DNA of 64,000 nt from Bacillus massiliigorillae (GTDB lineage Bacteria > Bacillota > Bacilli > Bacillales > DSM-1321), in contig NZ_HG428742.1 of the NCBI RefSeq assembly GCF_000380245.2, forward strand, positions 62,001 through 126,000, read 5' to 3'. A program made the position numbers and the translations under genes. Of the stretch, positions 17,460-24,962 are shown piece after piece (the first letter of the stretch is position 1; each line of letters starts with the position of its first letter). The notes under the pieces are model-generated. The model saw only the letters and a list, made by a program, of their open reading frames with translations. It searched no databases and was not told the DNA's origin.

Positions 17460-17615
17460 CTATTCTTTTGGTATTGCTATACGTGCCTTTATAGAATGAA
17501 ACCAATCACGTACTGTTTCCTTTTGACCTGTTTCAAGTTCACGCTGCTTTTTTTCTAGTTCTTTTTGTTTTTCTAATGCTAATGCTGATTGAATGATATT
17601 ATTACATAAACACAT
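17460..17615 (-). CDS. Small coiled-coil protein, 51 aa, unknown function
   Basis: An ATG at 17615 lies five nt after AAGGGGTGG, a strong ribosome site, which supports translation. The product begins MCLCNNIIQSALALEK, followed by a Lys/Glu/Gln-rich helix (KQKELEKKQRELETGQKE, likely coiled coil) and a C-terminal DWFHSIKARIAIPKE. The CxC pair near the start could bind metal. I know no family. It follows the PH-like gene on the same strand and ends just past the BCCT terminator. Confidence 0.55.
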   Translation of the reverse strand: MCLCNNIIQSALALEKQKELEKKQRELETGQKETVRDWFHSIKARIAIPKE

Positions 17616-17706
17616 CTGTGCCACCCCTTTATGCATTATCGATTTATACTTCTTTCATCTAACTTAGCATATTTTGCTATTTTTCTAAATATAGCATAAG
17701 TCGGTT

Positions 17707-18114
17707 TTAAGCCATTTGTTCTTTTGCCTCTTTAATTGCTTCGGCGAAGAACTGCACTTGATCCTTATATACTTGATCTATTTTAATTTCTGCATAATCC
17801 GTTACGATATTTACTTCAGCAAATATTAATTTCTTCTTAAAGCTAACAGATTGAATTTTATTCATCGGAATTTCTTCCACTCGTAATTTATATAACATTC
17901 CCTTATCCAAAGCCAATATACGTTTGTTCGTACAAACAAACATGTACGTATTCCCATCATAATAACCCGTTGTGACAAACTTCATAACTTCATCTGCATA
18001 TAAAGCTGCAGGTAAGTCTTTAAAGGCCAATTTACTACGATACATATCAAGATTAACATTGTACTTCTTCTCAATTTGTACTAACTGTTCTCTAACTTCT
18101 TTCTTGTTGAGCAA
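17707..18114 (-). CDS. PH-domain (YokE/bPH-like) protein
   Basis: About 135 aa. An N-terminal helical part (LNKKEVREQLVQIEKKYNV) is followed by a bacterial PH-like beta fold: VMKFVTTGYYDGNTYMFVCTNKRILALDKG, then IPMNKIQSVSFKKKLIFAEVNI. The TNKRILALDKG and IPMNKIQSV motifs are typical of the bPH family; function is unknown. I take TTG at 18114, six nt after AAAGGAGAG, as the start; an ATG at 18165 in frame lacks a ribosome site. It sits between terminators. Confidence 0.65.
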   Translation of the reverse strand: MLNKKEVREQLVQIEKKYNVNLDMYRSKLAFKDLPAALYADEVMKFVTTGYYDGNTYMFVCTNKRILALDKGMLYKLRVEEIPMNKIQSVSFKKKLIFAEVNIVTDYAEIKIDQVYKDQVQFFAEAIKEAKEQMA

Positions 18115-18210
18115 GCGATTCTCTCCTTTTAGGCTATTACTCTTTTGAGTTATATAGGACATCAATTATTATAACCTTTCTTGTGAAATTAGGAACAAAA
18201 AAGCGGAAAA

Positions 18211-18258
18211 AGGCTGTTCGAAAAGCGATTGCAAATTACTTTTCAAACAGCCTCTTTT
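18211..18258. terminator. Terminator of the sigma-54 activator gene
   Basis: Stem AGGCTGTTCGAAAAG (18211-18225) with CTTTTCAAACAGCCT (18239-18253), one mismatch. T-rich runs follow on both strands. On the minus strand it ends the activator transcript. Confidence 0.7.
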
Positions 18259-18265
18259 ATAAAAA

Positions 18266-19636
18266 CTACTCATTACTACAATATTGACTTATAAGCTTTA
18301 CCGCTCGAGTCTGACTAATATTTAAATCCTGCGCAACTTTCCTGGAGCTTTTATTCTTTGCATATGATTTTGTCACTAATGTTTTTTTCACATAATCAAT
18401 GGCATCATCAAGTGTAGGAGGAATAATAGATTGTGTTTGAACGCTAGTATTGTTCAAGATTATATCAGGAATATCGCATTCTTTAATCATTGAATCGCTC
18501 GTAATCACTAGTCTTTCCATCGTATTCTCAAGTTGACGTATATTTCCAGGCCACGAATAATTCGAAAAAATATCAAGGCATTCTTGAGAAATCAATTTGT
18601 TCATTTCGTATTTATCATTGAATTTATATAAGAAGTTGTATGTTAATGGAATAATATCCTCCCTTCTTTCTCTGAGAGGCGGTAACTCGATATCCATAAT
18701 GTTTAATCTATAAAATAAATCTTCACGAAATTGCTTATGCTTTACCATTTCAATTAAATCTCGGTTTGTTGCAGCTATAATTCGTATATCTACTGTTTTC
18801 TTTTCTCTACCTCCAATTGGAATGAACTGCTTTTCTTGTATGACTTCCAATAATTTTGCTTGTAGAGATAGTGGCATTTCACCAATTTCATCGAGAAATA
18901 ACGTACCTTTATCAGCTGTTTCTAACAATCCTTTTTTCCCGAATTTATTTGCCCCTGTAAATGAACCTTCAACATAACCAAAAAGCTCTGATTCTAATAG
19001 ATCACCTGGTAGAGCCGCACAATTAATTTTTAAAAACGTTTGGTCTTTTCGATTACTTATGCTGTGAACATAATGAGCGAGTACTCCTTTACCCGTTCCC
19101 GACTCACCTTGAATTAAAATAGTAGAGTCAACACAAGCAATTTTCTCACAGACCTTAATAATATTCTTTACCTTTTCACAGTTCGTTAAAGGCGTATAAT
19201 TCGAAATATAGCGATCCTGTAGAGACTTTGTAGATAGCTGCTCCTGATCATTTTTTATACTTTTATATGCTTGTAATGTTTGCGATGTAATAACAACAAG
19301 CTCAATCTCCTGTTGACTATTAAGCATAGGTACTGCTGTTGTTAATAATTCCGCTCCTATGTAAGTTGTCTGTTTAATTGTAATCGTTCTCTTTTCTTTA
19401 AAAACTAATGGCACAATTGATGGCTTCCAATAACCTTTTTCGAATAATTCAACATTGTATTTACCCATTATATCCTTGGGCTTTAATCCATAGTGTTTCT
19501 CACAGACATTATTCACAAAAACAATCCGCTTTTCTCCATCTAATACAAATATCTCATCAGATGAATAATCTAGTATTTTCCTCAACATGTCCACATTGAT
19601 ATCTACTGAATTTGGAATTTCTGATAATGGAAACAC
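18266..19636 (-). CDS. PAS-containing sigma-54-dependent transcriptional activator
   Basis: Enhancer-binding protein that would open sigma-54 promoters in response to a ligand. From the GTG at 19636 (six nt after GGGGGAG) it is 456 aa. A PAS domain is at about 15-110 (DYSSDEIFVLDGEKRIVFVN). The AAA+ domain spans about 145-375, with Walker A GESGTGKG, Walker B GTLFLDEIGEM, and sensor AATNRDL. The loop that contacts sigma-54 reads GSFTGA rather than GAFTGA. A Fis-type HTH ends it (SRKVAQDLNISQTRAVKLI). It is divergent from the reductase/ferredoxin/Rieske operon, which carries a sigma-54 promoter, so it most likely controls that operon. Confidence 0.88.
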   Translation of the reverse strand: MFPLSEIPNSVDINVDMLRKILDYSSDEIFVLDGEKRIVFVNNVCEKHYGLKPKDIMGKYNVELFEKGYWKPSIVPLVFKEKRTITIKQTTYIGAELLTTAVPMLNSQQEIELVVITSQTLQAYKSIKNDQEQLSTKSLQDRYISNYTPLTNCEKVKNIIKVCEKIACVDSTILIQGESGTGKGVLAHYVHSISNRKDQTFLKINCAALPGDLLESELFGYVEGSFTGANKFGKKGLLETADKGTLFLDEIGEMPLSLQAKLLEVIQEKQFIPIGGREKKTVDIRIIAATNRDLIEMVKHKQFREDLFYRLNIMDIELPPLRERREDIIPLTYNFLYKFNDKYEMNKLISQECLDIFSNYSWPGNIRQLENTMERLVITSDSMIKECDIPDIILNNTSVQTQSIIPPTLDDAIDYVKKTLVTKSYAKNKSSRKVAQDLNISQTRAVKLISQYCSNE

Positions 19637-19653
19637 ATCATTCTCCCCCTCAT

Positions 19654-19701
19654 AAAACTGAGTTACTTTCACTTCAATCGAAGTGAAAGTAACTCAGTTT
19701 T
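19654..19701. promoter_or_regulatory. Perfect 22-bp inverted repeat, probable activator binding site
   Basis: Arms 19654-19675 and 19680-19701 are exactly complementary around AATC; the arm core is GAGTTACTTTCACTTC. Its centre is about 97 bp upstream of the start predicted from the -24/-12 promoter, a usual distance for enhancer-binding protein sites. It is also 18 nt before the activator's own GTG, so the activator could regulate itself. Confidence 0.65.
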
Positions 19702-19747
19702 TAATTATCCATGCAAAGTATTATTAGAATTTCACTAGTTTTTAACA

Positions 19748-19765
19748 TTGGCATAGTACTTGCAA
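19748..19765 (+). promoter_or_regulatory. Sigma-54 (-24/-12) promoter of the catabolic operon
   Basis: TTGGCATAGTACTTGCAA fits TTGGCAY-N5-TTGCW, with GG at 19750-19751 and GC at 19762-19763, exactly 12 bp apart. Transcription would start near 19775, leaving a leader of about 160 nt that contains a small hairpin at 19891-19907 (TCCTGAA TCA TTCAGGA). Confidence 0.8.
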
Positions 19766-19935
19766 TATTAATATTCATAGTCCGAATAAGACAAAATAAT
19801 CTGAAACTTCAAAATCCCAATGATTAAATTTAACAAATATTGAGAAATAATTCAAAAAATATACTTAATACGTGTATTTTAGAAGTTTTCTCCTGAATCA
19901 TTCAGGATGTAAGTTAACTAACACGAGGTGAAAAA

Positions 19936-20955
19936 ATGAGCGAACACAAAGTTTACGACATGACAATTATTGGAGGAGGTCCTGTTGGATTATTTACCGC
20001 ATTTTATGCAGGTATGAGACAAGCTTCTGCCAAAATCATTGAAAGTCTTCCCCAATTAGGAGGACAATTATCAGCTCTATACCCAGAAAAGAATATCTAT
20101 GATATTGCAGGATTTCCAGCGGTAGCTGCTCAAGATTTAGTAAATAGCCTAATCCAACAAATGAACGTATTTGAATCTAATACTTCAATTTGTTTGAATC
20201 GCACTGTCCAAACGATTGAAAAGCAAGACGATGCATTTGTCATTAAAACGAGTGATGAGGAAGTTCATTATTCAAAATCCATTATCATAACTGCTGGTAA
20301 CGGAGGATTCCAACCACGCAAATTGAAACTTGAAGGTAGTGAAAAGTTTGAGGAAAGTAATTTACATTACTTCATTAATGATCTCTATCAATTCGCTGGT
20401 AAGAATGTAGTGATTTTTGGTGGCGGAGACTCTGCAGTTGACTGGGCATTAATGCTCGAACCAATTGCAAGCAAAGTATATCTTGTTCACCGCAGAGACC
20501 AATTTAGGGCTCATGAACATAGTGTAGAACTGTTAAAGCAATCGAAAGTAAATATTCTTACACCATTCGTTCCTGAAGCATTAATTGGTGAAAGTAAAAT
20601 CGAGCAAGTTACATTAAGTAGTACAGAAGGAGAAGAAACCATCACATTAGATGTGGATGACGTACTTGTTACTTACGGTTTTGTTTCTTCTATCGGTCCA
20701 ATAAAAGATTGGAATTTAGACATTAAAAATAACTCCATTGTCGTTAACTCCAAAATGGAAACAAATATACCAGGCATTTATGCAGCTGGAGATATTTGCA
20801 CTTACGATGGAAAAGTAAAACTAATTGCTACTGGATTTGGCGAAGCAGCTACAGCTGTTAGTAACGCAAAAGTATATGTTGAACCAACAGCACGCGTTCA
20901 AAGTATACACAGCACTAGTTTAATGGAGAAAAAAGCAAAGAAAGTTACGATTTAA
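19936..20955 (+). CDS. Ferredoxin-NADP+ reductase, thioredoxin-reductase-like type 2
   Basis: FAD enzyme that passes electrons from NAD(P)H to ferredoxin. It is 339 aa. The FAD-binding motif is IIGGGPVGLFTAFYAG (about residues 10-25), the pyridine nucleotide motif is VVIFGGGDSAVDWAL (about 155-170), and a second FAD contact is GIYAAGDI (about 280). The redox CxxC of thioredoxin reductase is absent, which identifies it as the YumC/Fnr class. GAGGTG precedes the ATG. As first gene of the operon, with a ferredoxin and a Rieske oxygenase next, it most likely powers that oxygenase. Confidence 0.9.
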   Translation: MSEHKVYDMTIIGGGPVGLFTAFYAGMRQASAKIIESLPQLGGQLSALYPEKNIYDIAGFPAVAAQDLVNSLIQQMNVFESNTSICLNRTVQTIEKQDDAFVIKTSDEEVHYSKSIIITAGNGGFQPRKLKLEGSEKFEESNLHYFINDLYQFAGKNVVIFGGGDSAVDWALMLEPIASKVYLVHRRDQFRAHEHSVELLKQSKVNILTPFVPEALIGESKIEQVTLSSTEGEETITLDVDDVLVTYGFVSSIGPIKDWNLDIKNNSIVVNSKMETNIPGIYAAGDICTYDGKVKLIATGFGEAATAVSNAKVYVEPTARVQSIHSTSLMEKKAKKVTI

Positions 20956-20976
20956 ATTTGATAGGAGTTGTTCATA

Positions 20977-21219
20977 TTGGCAAAATATACATTCGTTGAT
21001 CAAGAAACATGTATTGCCTGTGGTTCTTGTGGTGCATGTGCACCTGACATATTTGATTACGATGAAGAAGGCCTAGCCTTTTCAATACTTGATGATAATG
21101 CAGGAATAACTGAGATACCTGAAGACTTCTATGATGATCTTGAAGATGCAATAGATGGCTGTCCAACTGATTCTATTAAAGTAGCAAAAGAGCCGTTCAA
21201 AGTTACTGAAAGCGTTTAA
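20977..21219 (+). CDS. [4Fe-4S] ferredoxin (Bacillus Fer type)
   Basis: Small acidic electron carrier of 80 aa. From the TTG at 20977 (ten nt after AGGAG) the cluster ligands are C12, C15 and C18 in TCIACGSCGAC, and C62 in DGCPTDSIKV. A fifth Cys (C21) lies where the housekeeping Bacillus ferredoxin, as I remember it, has Ala. An upstream TTG at 20968 is too close to the ribosome site. It lies between the reductase and the Rieske oxygenase, so it is probably the dedicated carrier between them. Confidence 0.9.
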   Translation: MAKYTFVDQETCIACGSCGACAPDIFDYDEEGLAFSILDDNAGITEIPEDFYDDLEDAIDGCPTDSIKVAKEPFKVTESV

Positions 21220-21252
21220 TTAAATCATTCATATAATTAGGAGGAATTATTT

Positions 21253-22335
21253 ATGAGTTACAATGAAGTACAAAACAAAGCGAGTAGAACTTTTGAAAAA
21301 ATTATGCCTTATGATTTATATACTAATCCAGCTATTTTACAAGAAGAGATGGAGAATATTTTCTCTAAATCATGGCAATTAGTTGGTCATGTAAGTCAAG
21401 TTGAAACAATAGGTCAATTTTTCACAACAGAAGTTGCTGGTGAACCTCTAATCATTGTACGTGGAAATGATGATGTAATTCGTGCTTTCTACAATGTATG
21501 TCCACATCGTGCGACAAAACTAGAAAAAAAGGAATCTGGTAAAAAGAAAATCCTTCAATGTGGTTATCATGGCTGGACATTCCATTTAGATGGACAATTA
21601 AATAAAGCTCCTAACTTTAGAGGTGATGATTTAGCTTGCGTGAATAATCGTTGTTTACGCTCAGTGAGAATGGACATTCAAGAATCTTTAATCTTCGTTA
21701 ATCTTGATGATGATTGCAAACCTTTAAGCGAGTCTTATGGTGATTTCTTTGATCGACTGCGCAAATATCCATTCCTAGGCGAATTGAAAAAAGTTAATAC
21801 AAAAACACGCGTTATTAAAGCAAACTGGAAAGCATTTATCGATAATTATCTAGAATGTGACCATTGTCACGTTGCTCATCCTAGTTTTATTGCTACATTA
21901 GATATGAATAATTATCAAATCATTACGTGTGAAAACTATTCTTTCCAAGGTACTGTTGTAAAACCAGATAAAACAATGGGCAATGTCGACTTAAATGAAG
22001 CTGAAATGCAAGGTGGCGAGTTCTTCTGGTTATGGCCAAACCTAATGGTAACAATCTATCCAGGACCAGGTAATTTAGCTACTATACAAATGATTCCTAT
22101 CGATCATGAAACAACTTTAGGTGTTTACACATATTACTTTAGAGATGAGAACTTAACCCAAAAAGAGCAAGATTTAGTAACATTCGCAGAACAAGTACGC
22201 CAAGAAGATGTTGAATTAGTAGAACTTGAACAAGTTGGCTTCCGTTCACGTGCCTTTGAAAAGGGTGTATATTCTAAATCAGAAAAAGCTATCGTTCAAT
22301 TCCATGACATGGTAATGGAGGCATTAGGCAAATGA
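21253..22335 (+). CDS. Rieske non-haem iron oxygenase, carnitine monooxygenase (CntA)-like
   Basis: Oxygenase component, 360 aa. The Rieske [2Fe-2S] ligands are C83 and H85 (NVCPHRA) and C103 and H106 (QCGYHGW). The catalytic Fe ligands are H204 and H209 in NYLECDHCHVAHPSF. The residue linking the two centres is E201, where most Rieske oxygenases have Asp; Glu is the feature reported for CntA/YeaW. The third iron ligand is probably the Asp in RQEDVELVE. AGGAGG precedes the ATG; the stop overlaps the next start (ATGA). With BCCT transporters, an aldehyde dehydrogenase and a D-malate-type dehydrogenase, L-carnitine is the best guess. Glycine betaine, gamma-butyrobetaine or another trimethylamine is possible. 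Confidence 0.8.
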   Translation: MSYNEVQNKASRTFEKIMPYDLYTNPAILQEEMENIFSKSWQLVGHVSQVETIGQFFTTEVAGEPLIIVRGNDDVIRAFYNVCPHRATKLEKKESGKKKILQCGYHGWTFHLDGQLNKAPNFRGDDLACVNNRCLRSVRMDIQESLIFVNLDDDCKPLSESYGDFFDRLRKYPFLGELKKVNTKTRVIKANWKAFIDNYLECDHCHVAHPSFIATLDMNNYQIITCENYSFQGTVVKPDKTMGNVDLNEAEMQGGEFFWLWPNLMVTIYPGPGNLATIQMIPIDHETTLGVYTYYFRDENLTQKEQDLVTFAEQVRQEDVELVELEQVGFRSRAFEKGVYSKSEKAIVQFHDMVMEALGK

Positions 22336-23783
22336 CGGAGTTAAATACTGTAGTCAAAAAACATCTAATTATTAATGGTAAAGAAGTAGAAGCACCAAAG
22401 TATACAACTTTATACTCACCATATACAAACGGGCCCATTGCAGAAATCGCAATGGCAGACGAAAAAATAACAAAAGATGCAATCTCTGCAGCACAAGCAG
22501 CTTTCAAGGTTATTTCTAGCATGCCTGCTTATAAAAAATCAGAAATTTTAGAAAGAGTCGTTACTTTATTAACAGAAAAAGCGGACGAAGCTGCTGAAAT
22601 CATTGCTACTGAATCAGCTAAACCGATTATTTTTGCGAAAGTAGAAGTAGCAAGAACGATTGAAACGTATAAATTTGCCGCTGAAGAAGCAAAGCGTATT
22701 CATGGAGAGACCATTCCTTTTGATGCATCTCCAAGCGGTGTTGGTCGAGTAGGCTATACTTTACGAAAACCACTAGGTGTTATTGGAGCTATTACACCTT
22801 TTAATTTCCCTATGAACCTAGTAGCACACAAGCTAGGACCAGCAATTGCAACTGGTAATTCAGTGGTTTTAAAACCTGCATCACAGACCCCATTATCATC
22901 TTTATTTATTGCAGAGCTTTTTAAAGAAGCAGGTTTACCTGATGGTGTAATAAATGTTGTAACTGGCGCTGGTTCTGTTGTTGGGGAAACAATTATTAAA
23001 GATGATCGAGTGAAGATGATTACCTTCACCGGAAGCCCATCTGTTGGTATTGGTATCCGTAACAAAGCAGGCCTAAAGAAAACCACTTTAGAGTTAGGCT
23101 CTAACGCTGCCGTTATTCTTGATAAAGATACAAATGTTCAAGAAGTAGTTAATCGTTGTATAGTAGGAGCTTTCTCTAACCAAGGGCAAGTTTGTATTTC
23201 CTTACAACGTGTATACGCACATCGCGATGTATACTCCGCTTTCGTCGAACAATTTAAAACAGCGGCTAAGCAACTCAAATTAGGTGATCCTTTACAAGAA
23301 GATACGTATATCTCTTCTTTAATCTCAGAAAATGAAACAAAACGTGCATTAAGTTGGATAGAAGAAGCGAAACAAAACGGAGCCCAGATTGTAACTGGCG
23401 GCCAACTTACAAATGGCATTCTAGAACCAACAATCATTACAAACGTAGATCCAAAATTAAAAGTTTCTTGTCAAGAAGTGTTCGCTCCAATCGTTATCAT
23501 TAACGAAGTGAACTCTATCGAGGAAGCACTTGCCTATGTAAACGATTCTAACTATGGATTACAGGCAGGCATATATACAAAAGATATCAATCAAGCCCTT
23601 AGAGCTAGCGAAGAACTAGAAGTTGGTGCTGTCTTGATAAACGATATACCAACGTTCCGTGTTGACCATATGCCATACGGTGGTGTGAAAGAAAGTGGTA
23701 CTGGTCGCGAAGGAATTAAATATGCGGTAGAAGAAATGACAGAATTAAAACTAGTTGTATGGAACAGAGGGAATGTGGAATGA
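22332..23783 (+). CDS. Aldehyde dehydrogenase, proposed malic semialdehyde dehydrogenase
   Basis: NAD(P)-dependent oxidation of an aldehyde to the acid, 483 aa. Catalytic Cys288 lies in FSNQGQVCIS, the general base Glu254 in TTLELGSNAA, and Asn158 in TPFNFP. The glycine pair of the cofactor site is in FTGSPSVG. The start overlaps the Rieske stop and its own stop overlaps the next start, so the three genes are translationally coupled. The oxidised product of carnitine cleavage is malic semialdehyde, so that is the natural substrate here; this is inference from context only. Confidence 0.85.
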   Translation: MTELNTVVKKHLIINGKEVEAPKYTTLYSPYTNGPIAEIAMADEKITKDAISAAQAAFKVISSMPAYKKSEILERVVTLLTEKADEAAEIIATESAKPIIFAKVEVARTIETYKFAAEEAKRIHGETIPFDASPSGVGRVGYTLRKPLGVIGAITPFNFPMNLVAHKLGPAIATGNSVVLKPASQTPLSSLFIAELFKEAGLPDGVINVVTGAGSVVGETIIKDDRVKMITFTGSPSVGIGIRNKAGLKKTTLELGSNAAVILDKDTNVQEVVNRCIVGAFSNQGQVCISLQRVYAHRDVYSAFVEQFKTAAKQLKLGDPLQEDTYISSLISENETKRALSWIEEAKQNGAQIVTGGQLTNGILEPTIITNVDPKLKVSCQEVFAPIVIINEVNSIEEALAYVNDSNYGLQAGIYTKDINQALRASEELEVGAVLINDIPTFRVDHMPYGGVKESGTGREGIKYAVEEMTELKLVVWNRGNVE

Positions 23784-24868
23784 AAACCTATAAAATCGCT
23801 GTAATAGCGGGAGATGGAATTGGGCCAGAAGTTCTTAAAGAAGGTATTAAAGTTTTAAATACGATATCTGAATTAGATTCTTCCATTCAATTTGAATTTA
23901 CGCATTTTCCTTGGGGATGTGAGTACTATCATCATAATGGTGTTATGATGGATAATGATGGTATTGAACAATTAAAGAGTTTTGATGCTATTTATCTAGG
24001 AGCTGTTGGCTATCCTGGCGTCCCTGATCACATCTCATTATGGGATTTACTATTAAAAATCCGAAAAAGTTTTGATCAATATATTAACATTAGACCTATT
24101 ACACTATTAAATGGTGCCACTTGCCCTTTAAAAGGGGTTAAACAATCAGAAGTAGATATGCTGTTTATTCGTGAAAATAGTGAAGGTGAATACGCCGGAG
24201 CTGGAGACTGGTTATTTAAAGGACAAGCGAACGAAGTTGTCTTACAAAATAGTGTTTTCTCTCGCAAAGGAACAGAGAGAGTTATTCGCTTTGCTTTTGA
24301 AGTAGCGAGAAAAGAAGGTAAATCACTAACTAGTATAAGTAAAGCAAATGCTTTAAACTATTCAATGGTTTTCTGGGATCAAATCTTTGATGAAATGAAA
24401 CAAGAGTATCCAGATGTGCAAACGTCTTCATACTTAGTAGATGCTGCGGCAATGTTAATGATTACAGATCCAAAACGCTTTGAAGTAGTTGTTACTTCTA
24501 ATCTATTTGGTGATATATTAACAGATTTAGGAGCTGCCCTTGCGGGTGGAATTGGGTTAGCTGCTGGAGCCAATATAAATCCAGAAAGAGACTTCCCTTC
24601 CATGTTTGAACCTATTCATGGCTCTGCACCCGATATAGCTGGTAAAGGATTAGCAAATCCACTAGCAGCCATTTGGTCTGCTAGTCAACTACTTGACCAC
24701 CTTGGCTATGAAAATTACGGAAAAATCATCCTACAATCTATCGAGCAACTACTTATTGAAAAGAAATCTCTCACACCAGATATGGATGGTACTGCTACTT
24801 GTAGCCAAGTTGGTGATGAAGTAATCAAGCATATTACTACACAAAATAGAGTAAATATTCAGAATTAA
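23780..24868 (+). CDS. D-malate/tartrate-type beta-decarboxylating dehydrogenase
   Basis: NAD-dependent decarboxylating dehydrogenase of the isocitrate/isopropylmalate superfamily, 362 aa. It shows IAVIAGDGIGPEV at the N-terminus, RENSEGEYAGAGDW, SKANALNYSMVFWDQIF and FEPIHGSAPDIAGKGLANP; the last two are TtuC/DmlA-like. The start is the ATG at 23780, inside the end of the aldehyde dehydrogenase gene. Removing trimethylamine from L-(R)-carnitine leaves (R)-malic semialdehyde and then (R)- or D-malate, the usual substrate of DmlA, giving pyruvate and CO2. That match supports the carnitine hypothesis. Tartrate or isopropylmalate activity cannot be excluded. Confidence 0.82.
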   Translation: MKTYKIAVIAGDGIGPEVLKEGIKVLNTISELDSSIQFEFTHFPWGCEYYHHNGVMMDNDGIEQLKSFDAIYLGAVGYPGVPDHISLWDLLLKIRKSFDQYINIRPITLLNGATCPLKGVKQSEVDMLFIRENSEGEYAGAGDWLFKGQANEVVLQNSVFSRKGTERVIRFAFEVARKEGKSLTSISKANALNYSMVFWDQIFDEMKQEYPDVQTSSYLVDAAAMLMITDPKRFEVVVTSNLFGDILTDLGAALAGGIGLAAGANINPERDFPSMFEPIHGSAPDIAGKGLANPLAAIWSASQLLDHLGYENYGKIILQSIEQLLIEKKSLTPDMDGTATCSQVGDEVIKHITTQNRVNIQN

Positions 24869-24882
24869 ATACTTTTAATGCG

Positions 24883-24916
24883 GTAGAGAATATTATTTCC
24901 TAATAATATTCTCTAC
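24883..24916. repeat. 15-bp perfect dyad inside the catabolic operon
   Basis: Arms GTAGAGAATATTATT (24883-24897) and complement (24902-24916) with loop TCCT. No T run follows, so it is more likely a processing or mRNA-stability stem, or a partial attenuator, between the dehydrogenase and BCCT gene 2. Confidence 0.5.
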
Positions 24917-24962
24917 CTCAAATTTCACTTTCCTCATTAATGTCAACTAGGAGGCGAATTGC

